64,000 bases of DNA from NCBI RefSeq assembly GCF_050908995.1, contig NC_135123.1:17670001-17734000 (forward strand), written 5' to 3'. The position numbers and the translations under genes are program-made. The notes under the pieces were generated by a model that was not told the DNA's origin, searched no databases, and saw only the letters and a program-made list of their open reading frames with translations. Of the stretch, positions 47,901 to 60,181 are shown piece after piece (position 1 is the stretch's first letter; each line of letters opens with the position of its first letter). The DNA comes from Andrena cerasifolii (taxonomy: Eukaryota; Arthropoda; Insecta; Hymenoptera; Andrenidae).

Positions 47901-49677
47901 TAAAGTGATACAAATTAGATTTCATTTTACATCTTTCCTTTTAAAATATTCAGTCGGTATAGAATTAAGGAGAAGTGTAGCCCACACTTTTCAATTGTTT
48001 TGCGTGTTTTATTGCGATTAAATACACGTGTAGTAATCGTTCTTAATAGATTTCTACTACACACAGCTCGAGCTTCTGCCATATTTACTTCCACCCCTGA
48101 ATAACGGCGGCCCTCGGTTCAACTATGGCGTCAGCTAGCTGAGTTTCGTTGCTTTAAGTTTCCTTGCAATATATCACAGTAAATATATATGAACTAACAT
48201 CCGAAGCATTCGAAACAATGCCAAATGATGCGTATAAAACAATTACGACTGAAAAGCACGAAATCTGTAGGAAATCCTGTGACCAACGTTAAGGGGTTGA
48301 TTCCAATTATCCTGCCCACGAGAAATAAAATTACAAAAATAGAGAGCACTTTGATAAAAGTGCTACTGTTTCATACGCGTTAAATATAAGAACATCTGAC
48401 GACCAGTAAACCCGCAGAAAAATCCTAACAAGGAAAGAGGGTGGAAACCCAAAACCGAAAGCCAATTCTCCAGACCAGTACTTGAGTAAAAAAGGATATT
48501 TGAAAGTCAACTTATATTCGCTTCTTTTCATCCTTATAATTTATGTAATATGTCCACCCTGGCTTACATTTGCAACCCAAATAAAAATTCAAAGAATAAG
48601 TAAAGAAATCACGTTTGAATTATTCTCTTGCTCCCACTTTGTTCTGGCAAGTGAAACTATGCGAGTTCTCTGTTGCCCCATAAAAGTTATTCATTGTTTG
48701 CCATTTCGTGACCGAGTTTTCCGAAATTAAGGGGCAAAAGGACAAAGGCTCGAAGGTGAATATCGGGAATAACATTTTCCTGTTTACTGGCGAAGGAATT
48801 GAGCGAGGGAAGAGGGCCGTAGGTTGAAACGGCATGTACATATGGTCCACCTGCAAAAGGGAGCCAACACCTGTCACGCGCACCAACCACGGCCCATGGT
48901 TTACAGCAAGCAACTAGATTCAAAGTGGGGGATTATCAGGGCTTTCGCTACCTCGTACTACTAGTTTCATTCGAACGATCATGCGGTTTAGACATTTTAC
49001 CCTATACGTCGGTGGAAATGTATGTATTAGACAAAATAAATATTAATAGCACTCAGGTTCTCGAGCTTCTTCATTTTCTCGTGCCAACCTTTATATTTTT
49101 GTCAAAACTGAGCGATCCAAAGTTTCCTCGAGCGCGTCGGGGTTTGTAAAATCCTCCAAGGTATTATTGCACTTTTTAAATAATAATTCCTTCACGGGAA
49201 CCGAAGAAAATTCTTTTGTTTCGAATCATTTCGCTCGCTTCCATTATCACGTTGTTTTTATGTCATCGGAAAATTTCACACGTTCTATTATTCCATGATT
49301 CATTATTATTTACCGATAATTCACCTTGCGAGGGATTTTTTTAAATTGACCGTAATAGGATACGTCGGTGAGTTTGAATACGTGGAATGACGGAAGTGGT
49401 TGCAATAATTTCCTTCGTACATCAATGGGATCAATTCTAGAAAAAACTCCTCCCCTACCCCTCCGTGCATGGCAAACGTATATTTAAATATTGCGCACAC
49501 TTCTGCCATTGAAATCTCCTCTAATCGCACTCTGCTGTGGGCAATTTGTAGACTGTTCTATTTTTCTCGACGCTTTTTTAAGAGAGCCTTTTAATCGCAC
49601 AAACGAATGGCGTCGTGGGCGTTTATATGAGGATTACGAAAATTTCATAACATACAAGGGCACTCTTTTCCAATATT

Positions 49678-49853
49678 TGTTTTCTTTATATTTCTTCATA
49701 TTTCTGTATATTTTCTCATATTTTTTTTATATTTCCTTATATTTCTTTATATTTATTTATATTTCTTTATATTTCTTTATATTTCTTTATATTTCTTTAT
49801 ATTTCTTTATATTTCTTTATATTTCTTTATATTTCTTTATATTTCTTTATATT
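49678..49853. repeat. Decamer minisatellite (ATTTCTTTAT)n
   Basis: A tandem array of the 10-bp unit ATTTCTTTAT. The right part (49741-49850) is eleven near-identical units with one variant (ATTTATTTAT). The left part, from about 49678, is diverged units. The strand-specific pyrimidine bias gives a long open frame of alternating Phe/Tyr/Ile that is not a gene. Confidence 0.92.
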
Positions 49854-50263
49854 TTTCAAATCTTGTGGCTGTACAAATCGTGATACAATTCTAAATAAAG
49901 TCCATGAATTCTAAAATTTTAAGGCGTTACTAATGTATCATGCATATAGAAATAAATTAATACTCGCGTTACGTCATAAACGGTCAAACCAATAAACTAA
50001 GATCCCTTACAATTTTTTATTATTGATCCTAAAATTCGCGGGGCCTTGATACTCTGATAGAAATGATAAAGTTATTTCTCTACAAGAAGCCTTTATTTTC
50101 GAAAGGTCCATAAGTAGACCAGAGATCGAAGTGGAGGACTAATAATGTAGTTAGTAGCTCGGTTCCACGGCATAATGGAGTAAGCGTCATTTTCATTTCT
50201 TTCAATACTTCTGTGCAGGTTCTTGCCACGCGTTTCGCACTTATGTGATGAAAAGCAGTTAAA

Positions 50264-52211
50264 ATGAAGACAGAAGTAGCGGATATTGAGACGCCAGCAG
50301 GCCGTGCTTCATCAACTATCAGAGAGACCATGCACAGCGACGAGTACGGTGTCGAAGCGGAGTTGACGAGTCTTTCATGGTTGCAATCGCTCGATATTAC
50401 GAGTGCCTCTAATTTGCCAACACCACCCTGTTCTCCATCTCCACCGCCAGTGATGAGGCAGCCAAGGAAAAAGCTCTCACCTCTAATTAAAGCCGAATTA
50501 GGTAACCAAAAGAAAGCGACTTATCGAAGTGACCAATTTACAAAAGTCAGCACAGTTGATCGCATCTTTCCACCGTGAAAACCTCTCGCAATTCACACGA
50601 GCGGGCAATAATGCGTACCACTATCGTTTACATCCTTTATGGCTTATTGCAAAAATATTTATTGCATAATGCTCTAATTTACGTAGTGCGCAGAATTTCC
50701 AATGCAATATGATCGATAAAATGAGTCGTATCCAACTTATACACATTTTTGCAATTAATAGATTTTACATTAATATTATTCTAGTAGTAATGATAAGAGA
50801 GGGATAAGTGGTGATGAGTTCATTCGAGCGATGCAATGAACATTTCCAGTAATGTACAAGGTGCCCCACCAATTATAGCGGAGATCTGAAGGTCGTTTAT
50901 TTTTTTGAACAGACGATTGGCGGGGCACCCCGTATAAAGGATATTAATAAACTGCATTTATTTGTTTCATTTGCTGCCTTCATTTTTGAATTTCATTAAC
51001 TCATTGACTTATCAATGGAAACTATTAATATACACAGAAGTGAAACTGCAGCCAGTACATTTCTTAATTCTTTTAACGATGCCAAGTAGCTTGGAAGAAG
51101 ATGGAAGTCACATTAGTGATTAAACTTATTTCGTTGTATGCTCTCCTACGCAATAAAATTTAAAGAAAAATACACAAAGGCTTTTGAGATGACCTAATGT
51201 ATGAACACTTAAAAAAAGCTACTAGGAACAATAGACCCCACTTTCAGTTACTCGAGCACCATCACCAAATTCAATGTTTAAATCTCCGTTTTGTTTATGC
51301 AGATCTGGCGGAAAATGCCGAGAAGTATCGAACCGATCCTGACGCAAAGCCGCCGTTTTCGTACGCTACTATCATATGCCTGGCGATGCGCGCGAACAAT
51401 AACAAAGTGTCACTTTCGAATATATACGCATGGATACGTGAAAACTTTTTATTCTACAAATACGCCGATCCAGCATGGCAGGTGAGTCACCCTTTAAAAC
51501 ATTGAAATAAATGTTACACCATTTCTGAAGGTCTACGCAAAAAAAGAATTTTTGTTAATATTCGCTCATTATTTATAACTTTCCTATCGTCTCCAGGGTA
51601 ACTAATTATGCATTTCGGATTCCTTAAGACCTGTAGAAACATATCCTGTAAAAAGCACCACTTTCGTTGCAAGCCAGGGCCAAAATTGACAAATTTTTAC
51701 CACTGTCCTTTCCCCATTCTTCTTTTTAATCGAGCACGAAGTAAGCAACGACAACTATTTAATGAACTGATATTTACGTTTCAAATAGAACTCAATACGA
51801 CACAATCTGTCGCTGAACAAGTGTTTCGTGAAGCTGCCACGATCGAAGGACGAGCCCGGGAAGGGTGGTTTCTGGAAGTTAGATTTAGAACGAATGGAAG
51901 AGGGTAGGAAATCGAAGCGGCGCGCAACGATATCGCAACGAATTCGTGGATCAAAGAAGCAAACGTCCGCGGCGAAGGTGGTGATAAACAGCGCGCAGAA
52001 TAATTCCGCGCCATCAAACAGCTGTCTGTCGACGCTGTACGAGACGCCCCCTAGCAGCGTGTCCCCCCCGATTCCAGATTGTCTCTCAGAAATGCCGGAC
52101 TCCACGCAAGTTAGTTTAAGCGAGGACGATCTTACCGGTCTGTTAATTGCTACCGCGAGCTGGGATGAGAATCAGTTGGATCTCTTAGACTCCCTTCTTG
52201 ACACCCTTTAA
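50264..52211 (+). CDS. FoxJ1: Forkhead transcription factor FoxJ1
   Basis: A forkhead DNA-binding transcription factor of the FOXJ1 group, the regulator of motile-cilium genes in vertebrates; in insects a role in ciliated sensory neurons or sperm is inferred. Exons are 50264-50501, 51303-51481 and 51789-52211 (279 aa; human 421). The N-terminal LTSLSWLQSLDI matches the LTSLQWLQ motif of FOXJ1. The forkhead domain (about 95-185) starts KPPFSYATIICLAMRA and contains YADPAWQ and NSIRHNLSLNKCF across the exon 2/3 junction, then KDEPGKGGFWKLD. A basic stretch KSKRR follows. The acidic C-terminus (SWDENQLDLLDSLLDTL) looks like an activation segment. The start at 50264 is the first ATG of the frame; an upstream noncoding exon is possible. 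The neighbourhood is gene-poor, with 10 kb empty upstream. Confidence 0.92.
50857..50932. mobile_element. Very short TIR element in FoxJ1 intron 1
   Basis: A 76-bp sequence with ends CAAGGTGCCCCACCAAT and the inverse of CGGGGTGCCCCGCCAAT, flanked by TA. Short Tc1-like MITE termini in arthropods commonly carry a GGTG(C/T)CCC core. No coding capacity. Confidence 0.6.
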
Positions 52212-55200
52212 AATCGATCGATTAAAGCCCCTTTACACGAGCTGAAAAACGGTTTTCTTTTGCCGACTGAAGCATCGTGTTACCATCATTCAACTTCCTG
52301 AACTGGTTACATCGAAGTTTGCCCATTTCCGATGTGCCCCGAATTTAACACTCAAAATGGCGTCGTCGTGTTTTCGCGAGGAATTTTTTTTTTTCGAAAA
52401 TATCGAAGGTATTGGTCCGGGTGCCCTAGAATGTTCGCGTTGGAAGCTATTTACATCAGCTAGGAGATTAGCTTCGCTCCTCGCCACCTCGGCAGCCATT
52501 CTCAGCTAGTGGAAATTTTTATTTTTTATATTTACCATTAAATTTTCGCGGGAGCATCGCTAATAGATTAGGGAGATCCTCCCGGTTAGAACGAGTCCAA
52601 ACACGACCAGATTCGGACCACAATTGGTCTACCGATTTCGGAAGCCATTCGAATTACGTGTAATTAAATGTGATCCGAATGGTGTCATGTTTGTACTCGT
52701 TCTCCGCGGGGAAACCTCACCTATCTATTGGCAGTACCCGCGGGAAGATTCAATGGACGATATAGAAGTTGGAATTTTCGTTATTGCCGGCATATGTGCA
52801 AAACGCGAGGCGGGCTGGACAAAACTTTGTCAGAGGAACGATCGCTCGAAAAAGCCGTGCCCAATGAAATATTTTAGCTCGATCGTTACATTGTTCGTTT
52901 ACGCGAAGGAAAAAAATACGGGGGTATCGTTTACTTCGCGTGATGTTTACCAAAGACAACGAAGAGAGAAGGAATTGTTCATTTACGATGGTTTATGTTG
53001 TTCTTCGCTTGAAACCGTTAATTTATTATAAATTACTCGTATATGTATAGTATATTCTGGTAGAATAGGGAGAGTTTAAACTTCAAGTTTTCAGAGGGGA
53101 GGAATATCGCGAGGCATGTATATTTGTGTGCACGAATGGTGAAGCAATTACGATAAAGTATACAGAAAGCAAATGTGCGTAAGGTATTGCCGACATTTGA
53201 AATCCGTTTAAAAAATAATTCGACGACAATTATCGCTGTTGGAATATTCTTTGAGATAAAGAAACGACTTACACGTATTACTTGACTGAGCGAATAAAGA
53301 GCAGCCTTGCTATAAATCGATAATTGATAACACTGTGTAAGAAAAGTGAATGTAATTCTTGCAACACAGTAATATATTATATATAGTGCCTTTGGATAAA
53401 TAATAGATATTTACATTCTGCAGTTTCATATAGCAGACATTTACCGAGTCGATTAGTTCATGTAAAGTATGTTTCATATTTCTGCTTTGAAGTAATGTAG
53501 ACCCGAAGTGCCTTATAAGTATTATTGGCAAATGAATTATACTTATCAAGTACCGAGTATAATACTCCACACCATTCAACCATAGAAGTGTCTTAGAATA
53601 TTGTGAAAAGACAATGCATTTCATCTACTTTGTAGTTACGATTCGTTGATTGATATTTTGATAGAAAAGAACGGGCAGCAAAACAGACATACGAAAAAGA
53701 AATATATAAAAAAAATTAAGTTAAACGATTTTATTTAACTTCATCAAAAATGCATTAGAATCTAAAAAATAATTATTTTCTTGTGCCACAATTACGATGG
53801 GTTTTTTTCACTTAGAATAAAATCAGGATATTTTACAACAAATTCATTTCGATTTTCATATTCTGTACGTGAGAGGGGTGAAGCTAGATAAAATCGTTTA
53901 AAAAGTAATCTCGAAAGCAATAGAACAAGAGAAAGTACTGTTAGAGAATAAACTGTGAAGTAAGAGAGAATTGGCTGCAATTTCTGCAATATTATAATTA
54001 CGTAAAATTGTATTTATATTTATTACGTTATTGTAAAAGCCTAATACTGAATAGGGGTGTATTAAAGATTTCTTAAATCAAAAATCTGACACGAACGTGG
54101 TAATGATTAATTCTTCGATCTAACTGAAAGCTCAGTATTTCCCATACACGATTTTCATCGTTCGAATATTAATCAATGAACAATTGGTAATAATTTGGTT
54201 ATAAATGACGAGGTGCTGACGCGCACGCGCAGTCCAAACGGTTTTGTAATCTGTTATCGTTTGAACCTTGGTACTTTTTCTGTAATAACAATGGAGAATT
54301 GATTTTTGACAAAGTGTTTGCAATATTTCACAAAATAAACTACTTTTTATGCACACTGTACATTCTCCTACCCTCCATGTTTTTTTGTAAACTTTCTTTT
54401 GTGCTTCGTTAATTAGAGCAGACGCGTGTTAAGAACGCGTAATGCATTAATTAAAGTATTCATAATTTGTATCAGTATTCACGTAATTTAATAAGTGTAC
54501 ATTGAAACGGTAATTAACATTAGGCTCACTTTGTTGTACGAATTGTAAGTGAAATGTACATAAATAGATACTTTACATAGAGGATGTTTCATAAAACCGA
54601 AAAATGTTATTGATAAAAAAATGCACTAAAAACTGAAAAATTCGAACACAAATTCATAACTTGAATTCCTGGAAAGCTATTCGACTTCAATAGAAGAGTT
54701 AAATATGTATTTACAGTTATTACGAATAAATTTATCATTTACAGAACGCCCCAAATCGAAATCTCGCAACTCGCAAATTCTTTGACATTGCAAATACTTC
54801 ATAAAGCGCAAGAATCTTACAAACACAAGACTTGAAGTTGAAATCCAGAACATAACCTCAAAAAGGGCATGGACCTAGAGAAAACATGAAAGCTAAAGAT
54901 AAAAATGATTGTTTCGATAAAAATGTCCATGACATTATACTATAAACAAAGATCCTAATTTTCTGAACTCGAATGACTGCATTCCTTGCCCTTACGGCGT
55001 AAATGCAGAAATTGTTATAATAAATAAGAATCAAAAAATACATAACCGCCCCTCAAGATCGGTGCCATCGAATAATTGAAGGTGCACTAATTCTGTGCGC
55101 AGTGCGCACCCATCGTGCGCGTGCCACTCACCTACAACAAAACTCGCGCGAGTGTAGTAAATACATTCCGAGCTCTGAATTTGCATTAGTAATGGAATTA

Positions 55201-55320
55201 TTGCAATACTTTTTAGCAGAGTAATAGTAGTAATTAATTATTGTAAAGTACTATAACCTTAAATATATTACATTTAAGTTCTGACACATCGCACAAGTGT
55301 ATGTAGTACAATACAACACC
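52212..55320. other. Noncoding region between FoxJ1 and RINT1
   Basis: About 3.1 kb covering the FoxJ1 3' flank and RINT1 promoter. A 135-codon frame at 52624-53031 has no recognisable domain. Near 55097-55128 there is a GC-rich GTGCGC/GCGCAC-containing stretch close to the RINT1 start that may belong to its promoter. Otherwise AT-rich. Confidence 0.45.
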
Positions 55321-58300
55321 ATGATAGACACGAAGAAAAAAATCATTCAGAAATTTAATGCTGAATTAGGTTCGGATTTAAAAGGACTTGAAAAAATATA
55401 TGACTTTCACCAATGTCTGACTATACAGAAGAATGAAATCGAAAAATCGGTACAGATCGATACAGCTTTGTATTATTTAAATTCAGGTAGGTTTTTATAT
55501 ACACACTGTTTATTAATACAACATTCTTCAAACTTTTAGTTGTCGATGGCATCGAGCGAAGCTCCATCGAAAGTGAAGGTGGTGATAGAAAATGTAGAAA
55601 GAATAAGCATCGAATTCCAACAGTTAGAAGAATCTTCGATAGAATTCAGAGATGACATACAAAAAGCAATTCTTGGAAATGATAAAAGCCTGGAGATGCA
55701 AAAAGTTATTAACGTTATAAGTTACTTGGACAAATCTTTGGCATACCTGAATTTGATAAAATACGTCGAGAAGATTAGGTAAACTTTGATTCGGCGATGC
55801 GTATCTCGGAGATGTTTTAAAACTTAGAAGGATATGTTTTAGCGCCGAAGTGCAAGCGTCTTTAGCAGCTGGTGACGACGAAGCGACTATTTCATTATAC
55901 ACAAATCTTACAGATATTAGTTATCAATTACAATCGTCCACTTGTCACCACCTCGTGAATTACGTAAAAGAAACACTACACTTTTGGCACAGCCTCATAA
56001 AGGATAAATTGTCCAAGTAGGTTCTTGCCTCACTCGTACTTTCAGATCTACATAATTCGATATGTGGCGTAAAATAAGAGCTGAGAATTTCTATCGTTTT
56101 CAGGGAATATAACGACATACTAAAGGCACTGAAGTGGCCCTTTTGTGGTAGTAACACAAACTCTGTGAATACCTTTACATCGGAAACATTGACTAAATTT
56201 AAAATAATTACAGAATACTTATTGCATTTACAATTACCGTATCCTTTTGTCTACTTAAGTAGTTATTCTGTATTACGTCAGAGTTAACACTAAAACAACC
56301 AACGATTGACGTGTACCTACCAGAGGGGTCAAAATGACTGGTGTTTTAAATTAACAAGTCATTTAAGAAAAAACATTGCATTTTATTTTTTTTTTTTTAT
56401 ATATTTTCCTATTTTATGAGCGAAAATTGAATATAAACTGTATAATAATAATAACAATATTAATAATATAATAACATAAAAAAAATATATAAAAAAATTG
56501 AGTAAACATAATATATGTATCTTATCGCACTTTTTGTACAACATATATGTATGAAAATATACTTAGTTTTCTAAAAATGTATTTGAACTATACGAAAATA
56601 ATACGAGAAACTTCAGAAACTAAAAATTTACCTGCGTTCCGTGAGGGGTCAAAATGACCCATCTCGGTATACAGTGGCTCACAGTCATAATCGTACACAC
56701 TTTAAAATCGCATAACTTTTTTAAAATTAATCCAAACGACTTGAGTTTTTTTAGAAGCTAGAAGGATTAGTGTGCTAAGTGACGTGATTCCGAGAATCGC
56801 GGAAATTCCCGAAATCAGCGATTCTGCGATTTTTAAGCGTTTATAGCTCAGAGCAATGTTAACCGATTTTCATGAAATTTTAGGCACATATATAACTTAC
56901 TTAAATCTACAAACAGGTTTTTTGAATTTTCGTTACTGGCTCACAAAAAAAAGTTGAAAAACCCACCTTTACTATTTTTTTTTTGCTACTCCGGCCAATT
57001 CCATGTTTTTTTCAAAACGATGGAACATGTCACTTAACAAACTAATCCTTCTAGCTTCTCAAAAAAACTCAAGTCGTTTGGACCAATTTTAAAAATGTTA
57101 TGCGATGTTAAAGAGTGTATGATTATGGCTGTGAGCCACTGTACGTAGGTATACTACATATTAATTTTAAAGAAAAAACAAACGAAGATCAACACTATTT
57201 TACAGAATTAATTATTTACATATTTTAGAAAAAGTCATACAAAATTTTAGAAAACAAAATGTACTGGAAATGAGTAACGATTAGAAGAGATGCCAAACAA
57301 GTCATTTTGACCCCCCTTGGTAGATCTAGTGTTAATTTTTATTATTAAGAGGTTTCCACGAAGATATGTTTTACCTTTAATAAAATATGCGCAGAGAAGA
57401 ATCTACAAAACCAGTGGTAACGTCGGCGCTACTAACAGATTTCACGCCTGTGTGTTTACCAATTTCATTGATGGTGCGGCCACTCAGGCAAAGATTTATA
57501 TATCACTTCATAGGCGCTAAGTTAACGAATCGGCAAGATAAGCCAGAGTGGTTTTTTACGCAGATATTAACATGGATCAAAGATCATGTTCAATGGGTAC
57601 AAAAGAATGTTCAACCAGTCGCTAATTCGATAGGTTTCAATCATGTGAATATGAAGGTATTATAAAATTAATTAGAATTCAGTATTACCCTCGAAAATAC
57701 TGATAAAGTTATACACAACGTATTTCGTTTTAACAGGTAGAATTTATGCGAGCTCTGGTGCAATTAGCGGTTGAAAAACTGCATTCTGAATTATCAGTAG
57801 TGCAGTACGACGATGCTTTATTTGCCCATTTGGTAGACGAAGCTCTGGGTTTTGAAAGAGAATTGAGGGAAACGTTGTTTTATCCTGCGACACAACCAGC
57901 CACTGTTTTTATTCTTACGCAAGCACATATTTTTGTGAAGTGGATTAATATGGAAAAGAAGTGTAAGGAAAAATGTTTGAATATTTCTTATCAAGATATT
58001 ATATGTATAATTGTCGTTGCTATTAATTTGTTCGAATATTAGATGCTACTGAAAAGATGGATGCCATTTTGAGTTCTAATACCGCTTGGGAGAAGTTATC
58101 GAGTTCTGATTCTGACGATATAAAAGTAACCGAGTGTGCAGACGCGTTTCTCACCCTTCTTACAACGATCTCTGATAGGTACAAGCATCTACCTCAACCA
58201 GGGCACAGGTAAAGATTTATAATAAACCCTTCTAACGTATTACTGTCGCACGGGAAATATTTTAGACCGGTTACTCCTTATGTAAATTTTTCAATAACTT

Positions 58301-60002
58301 TAAGAACGTATAATTTATGAAGGTTACAATTCCTGGAGTTGCAGTTAGAGCTAATTGACGATTGGAGGATAAGACTGCTTCAATTGTTACATGAAAATTA
58401 CGAAAATCCTTTAACGTCTCTAATGCCGTGTATTCTGAATACGTTACATTACGTCGCAACTGTTCTGGAAGAATGGGGCGTAACAGTAGTAAGTATTTTA
58501 AAAGCAAATACAGTCTTCCCCGGATTATCGAGAAAGATTTGGGACCGGGAAATTCTCGATATACCGGGGCAGAGGAAGTAGGTATAGTCTGATTTTCGAG
58601 AGTTGAGACCTGAGGTGGGTCCCTCGGACGGAGCGTGGTTAAGGAGGAACCGAATTGCTTCGCGTTTGAACTCATTTTCATCGAGAAACCTTAAAAAATC
58701 GATTGGTAATACTTTCATGAACATTTATCAAAACCCGGGACCGCAGGCCCTCGCTCGCAGCGAGGAAGCAAAACTGTGGGGTGGGTAGGTCTTTCCCGAT
58801 AATCCGGGGAAAAAAGCATTTCAATAATCCGAGGAAGACTGTAGATTCTTATACGTAGATTTAATCCGCTGGATTATATATCGATCGTTGTTTAATGCTT
58901 TATTCGCAGCATTTCCTGCAACTGTATTTTTTCAAAAAACAATTCGAAGCAGTTGAAACTGCTACGCTAAAAGGAAGCGACATGACCAACAACGTAGGCG
59001 AAGTAGAAGGTTCTGTGTTCGACGAAGCTGTTGCTCTTTTAAGGAGACTAGAAAAGGAATTAATAAATGAAATAAGCGATTCCGTAGCTTTAGATGTGAA
59101 GGCAAGGAGCAGGCCTTACAGGACAGACAAGTAAGAACATTCAAAACGAAATGTAGCAGAAATCGCGTAACAATAATGTTCTACGCGAAATGTCTAACAA
59201 ACTATTATTATTAATCAGATCGTGGAATTTGCTAATTTTGCAATAGCTGTCCTACTGTTTCTCATCAATTTATAAAACAGCTAAAGAGCTGGAGAAACTA
59301 TAAAAGTGTAATTATGTGTACAGCAAATATAGAGTTAAATAAAAACTTGCCTTTTACAGGTGGTTTGCGATGCAGTCTGCTAAAGAAGTAGTATCTTTGT
59401 CAGTCACTCCGAGTGGTTACTCTATGTTTCAAGAATTAGCGACACAACTCAACCTTCTATATAACACACTCGCTTCACCGCTATTTCATCAGGCCTGGAA
59501 AAATTTAGCGGCACATTTCGATCAAGTCAGATATTAAATTGAAAATAACAACATATTCATTGCATGAGATGCATAATGTACGAAATATTTCTGTTTTACA
59601 GTTCCTTTTAGAAGAAGTTGTCCTAGTAAACCACTTTAACACAGGTGGAGCCGAACAATTACAATATGACGTTGTTAGAAATTTATTCCCATTATTTGGC
59701 TTATATATCAGTAAACCAGAATCATTTTTCCCGCTGTGAGTGAGAAATGACGATTATATAAATATTTGAAGTATTCGTCTGTTTATTTTACTATTTGATT
59801 ATTTAAATTATATTTCAGGATTAAAGAAGCGTGTATTTTATTGAATATCTTGCTGGGTTCAGTAATGCTACTACTCGAGGCTCTGAATAGCGACGACGAC
59901 ATTATAGGAAAAGAGATACTAGCAGATATTGGTGTTCATAAAATGCCTCCTGACCTTGTCCTAAAAGTAATTAGAACGAGAACAGATATTACCTATGTGT
60001 AG
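55321..60002 (+). CDS. Rint1: RAD50-interacting protein 1 (RINT1/Tip20 family)
   Basis: A Dsl1/NRZ tether subunit (with ZW10 and NAG in animals) that captures Golgi-to-ER vesicles; also linked to the G2/M checkpoint in vertebrates. Exons are 55321-55449, 55540-55778, 55843-56016, 56104-56258, 57397-57656, 57737-57962, 58043-58208, 58323-58488, 58910-59130, 59360-59525, 59602-59735 and 59819-60002 (739 aa; human 792). Landmarks are EAPSKVKVVIENVERIS after a coiled start, RFIYHFIGAKLTNRQDKPEW, FAHLVDEALGFEREL, LQFLELQLELIDDWRIRL, VNHFNTGGAEQLQYDVVRNL, and FPLIKEACILLN near the end. Intron 4 (56259-57396) is filled by nested transposons; its exact splice sites are chosen by phase and are the least certain. 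An upstream in-frame ATG at 55297 is possible. Confidence 0.93.
56288..57331. mobile_element. piggyBac-like element with a nested insertion (RINT1 intron 4)
   Basis: A 1.04-kb element starting CACTAAAACAACC and ending with the inverse of CACTAGATCTACC, bounded by TTAA on each side. Subterminal GGGGTCAAAATGACT occurs inverted near both ends (56324 and 57300), and a third copy lies near 56644. No transposase frame. A separate mariner-like MITE is inserted at 56672-57141. Confidence 0.75.
56672..57141. mobile_element. Mariner-like MITE nested inside the piggyBac-like element
   Basis: A 470-bp element with ends CAGTGGCTCACAGTCATAAT and inverse, flanked by TA. The inner sequence (AAAATCGCATAACTTTTTT, then AGAAGCTAGAAGGATTAG) matches the element at 2707-3244, but the outermost 25 bp differ after CAGTGGC, and the central block is inverted relative to that copy. 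Confidence 0.82.
58511..58841. mobile_element. TIR MITE in RINT1 intron 8
   Basis: A 331-bp element with ends CAGTCTTCCCCGGATTAT and inverse of CAGTCTTCCTCGGATTAT, flanked by TA. An internal second copy of the terminal motif (CCCGATAATCCGGGG) lies at about 58795-58810. CAGT termini and TA duplication fit pogo/Tigger or mariner relatives. Confidence 0.75.
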
Positions 60003-60181
60003 GAAGGATTTATCTCCAGATAGTTCGAAAACGTTCGATGCAGTTGGAGACGGATTTATTATCGTATGCATATAAATGGTACATACCTTCTCTTAAAATA
60101 ATGAGCATACGGGAATTTATATTTGCAAATAAAATTGTAAAACTCGTCACCTATATTTATTTACATATTTGTGTGTGGTAT

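Larger units (their letters stand above)
40252..50263. other. Ten-kilobase gene-free region between MKK4 and FoxJ1
   Basis: No convincing coding exon was found on either strand. The left kilobase is probably the MKK4 3' UTR (repeated AATAAA-like words near 41028-41390). The segment 45800-45860 is a GGT/GCT-rich simple sequence, and 44804-44997 shows a weak inverted repeat. A decamer minisatellite lies at 49678-49853. Short open frames (42648-42929, 45769-46044, 47371-47721) lack recognisable domains. The rest is AT-rich and could hold FoxJ1 regulatory DNA or unrecognised noncoding RNA. Confidence 0.5.

Noticed and set aside
49491..49883. 130-codon frame rich in Phe, Tyr and Ile
   Set aside because: It is a translation of the decamer minisatellite and not a membrane protein gene.
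52624..53031. 135-codon open frame on the plus strand
   Set aside because: No recognisable domain, odd composition, no supporting splice context, and it lies in the FoxJ1 3' flank; probably chance.
55321..55486. Longer first exon of RINT1 ending at the GTAGGT site (55487)
   Set aside because: It breaks the frame with exon 2; the GTACAG donor at 55450 restores phase and family alignment.
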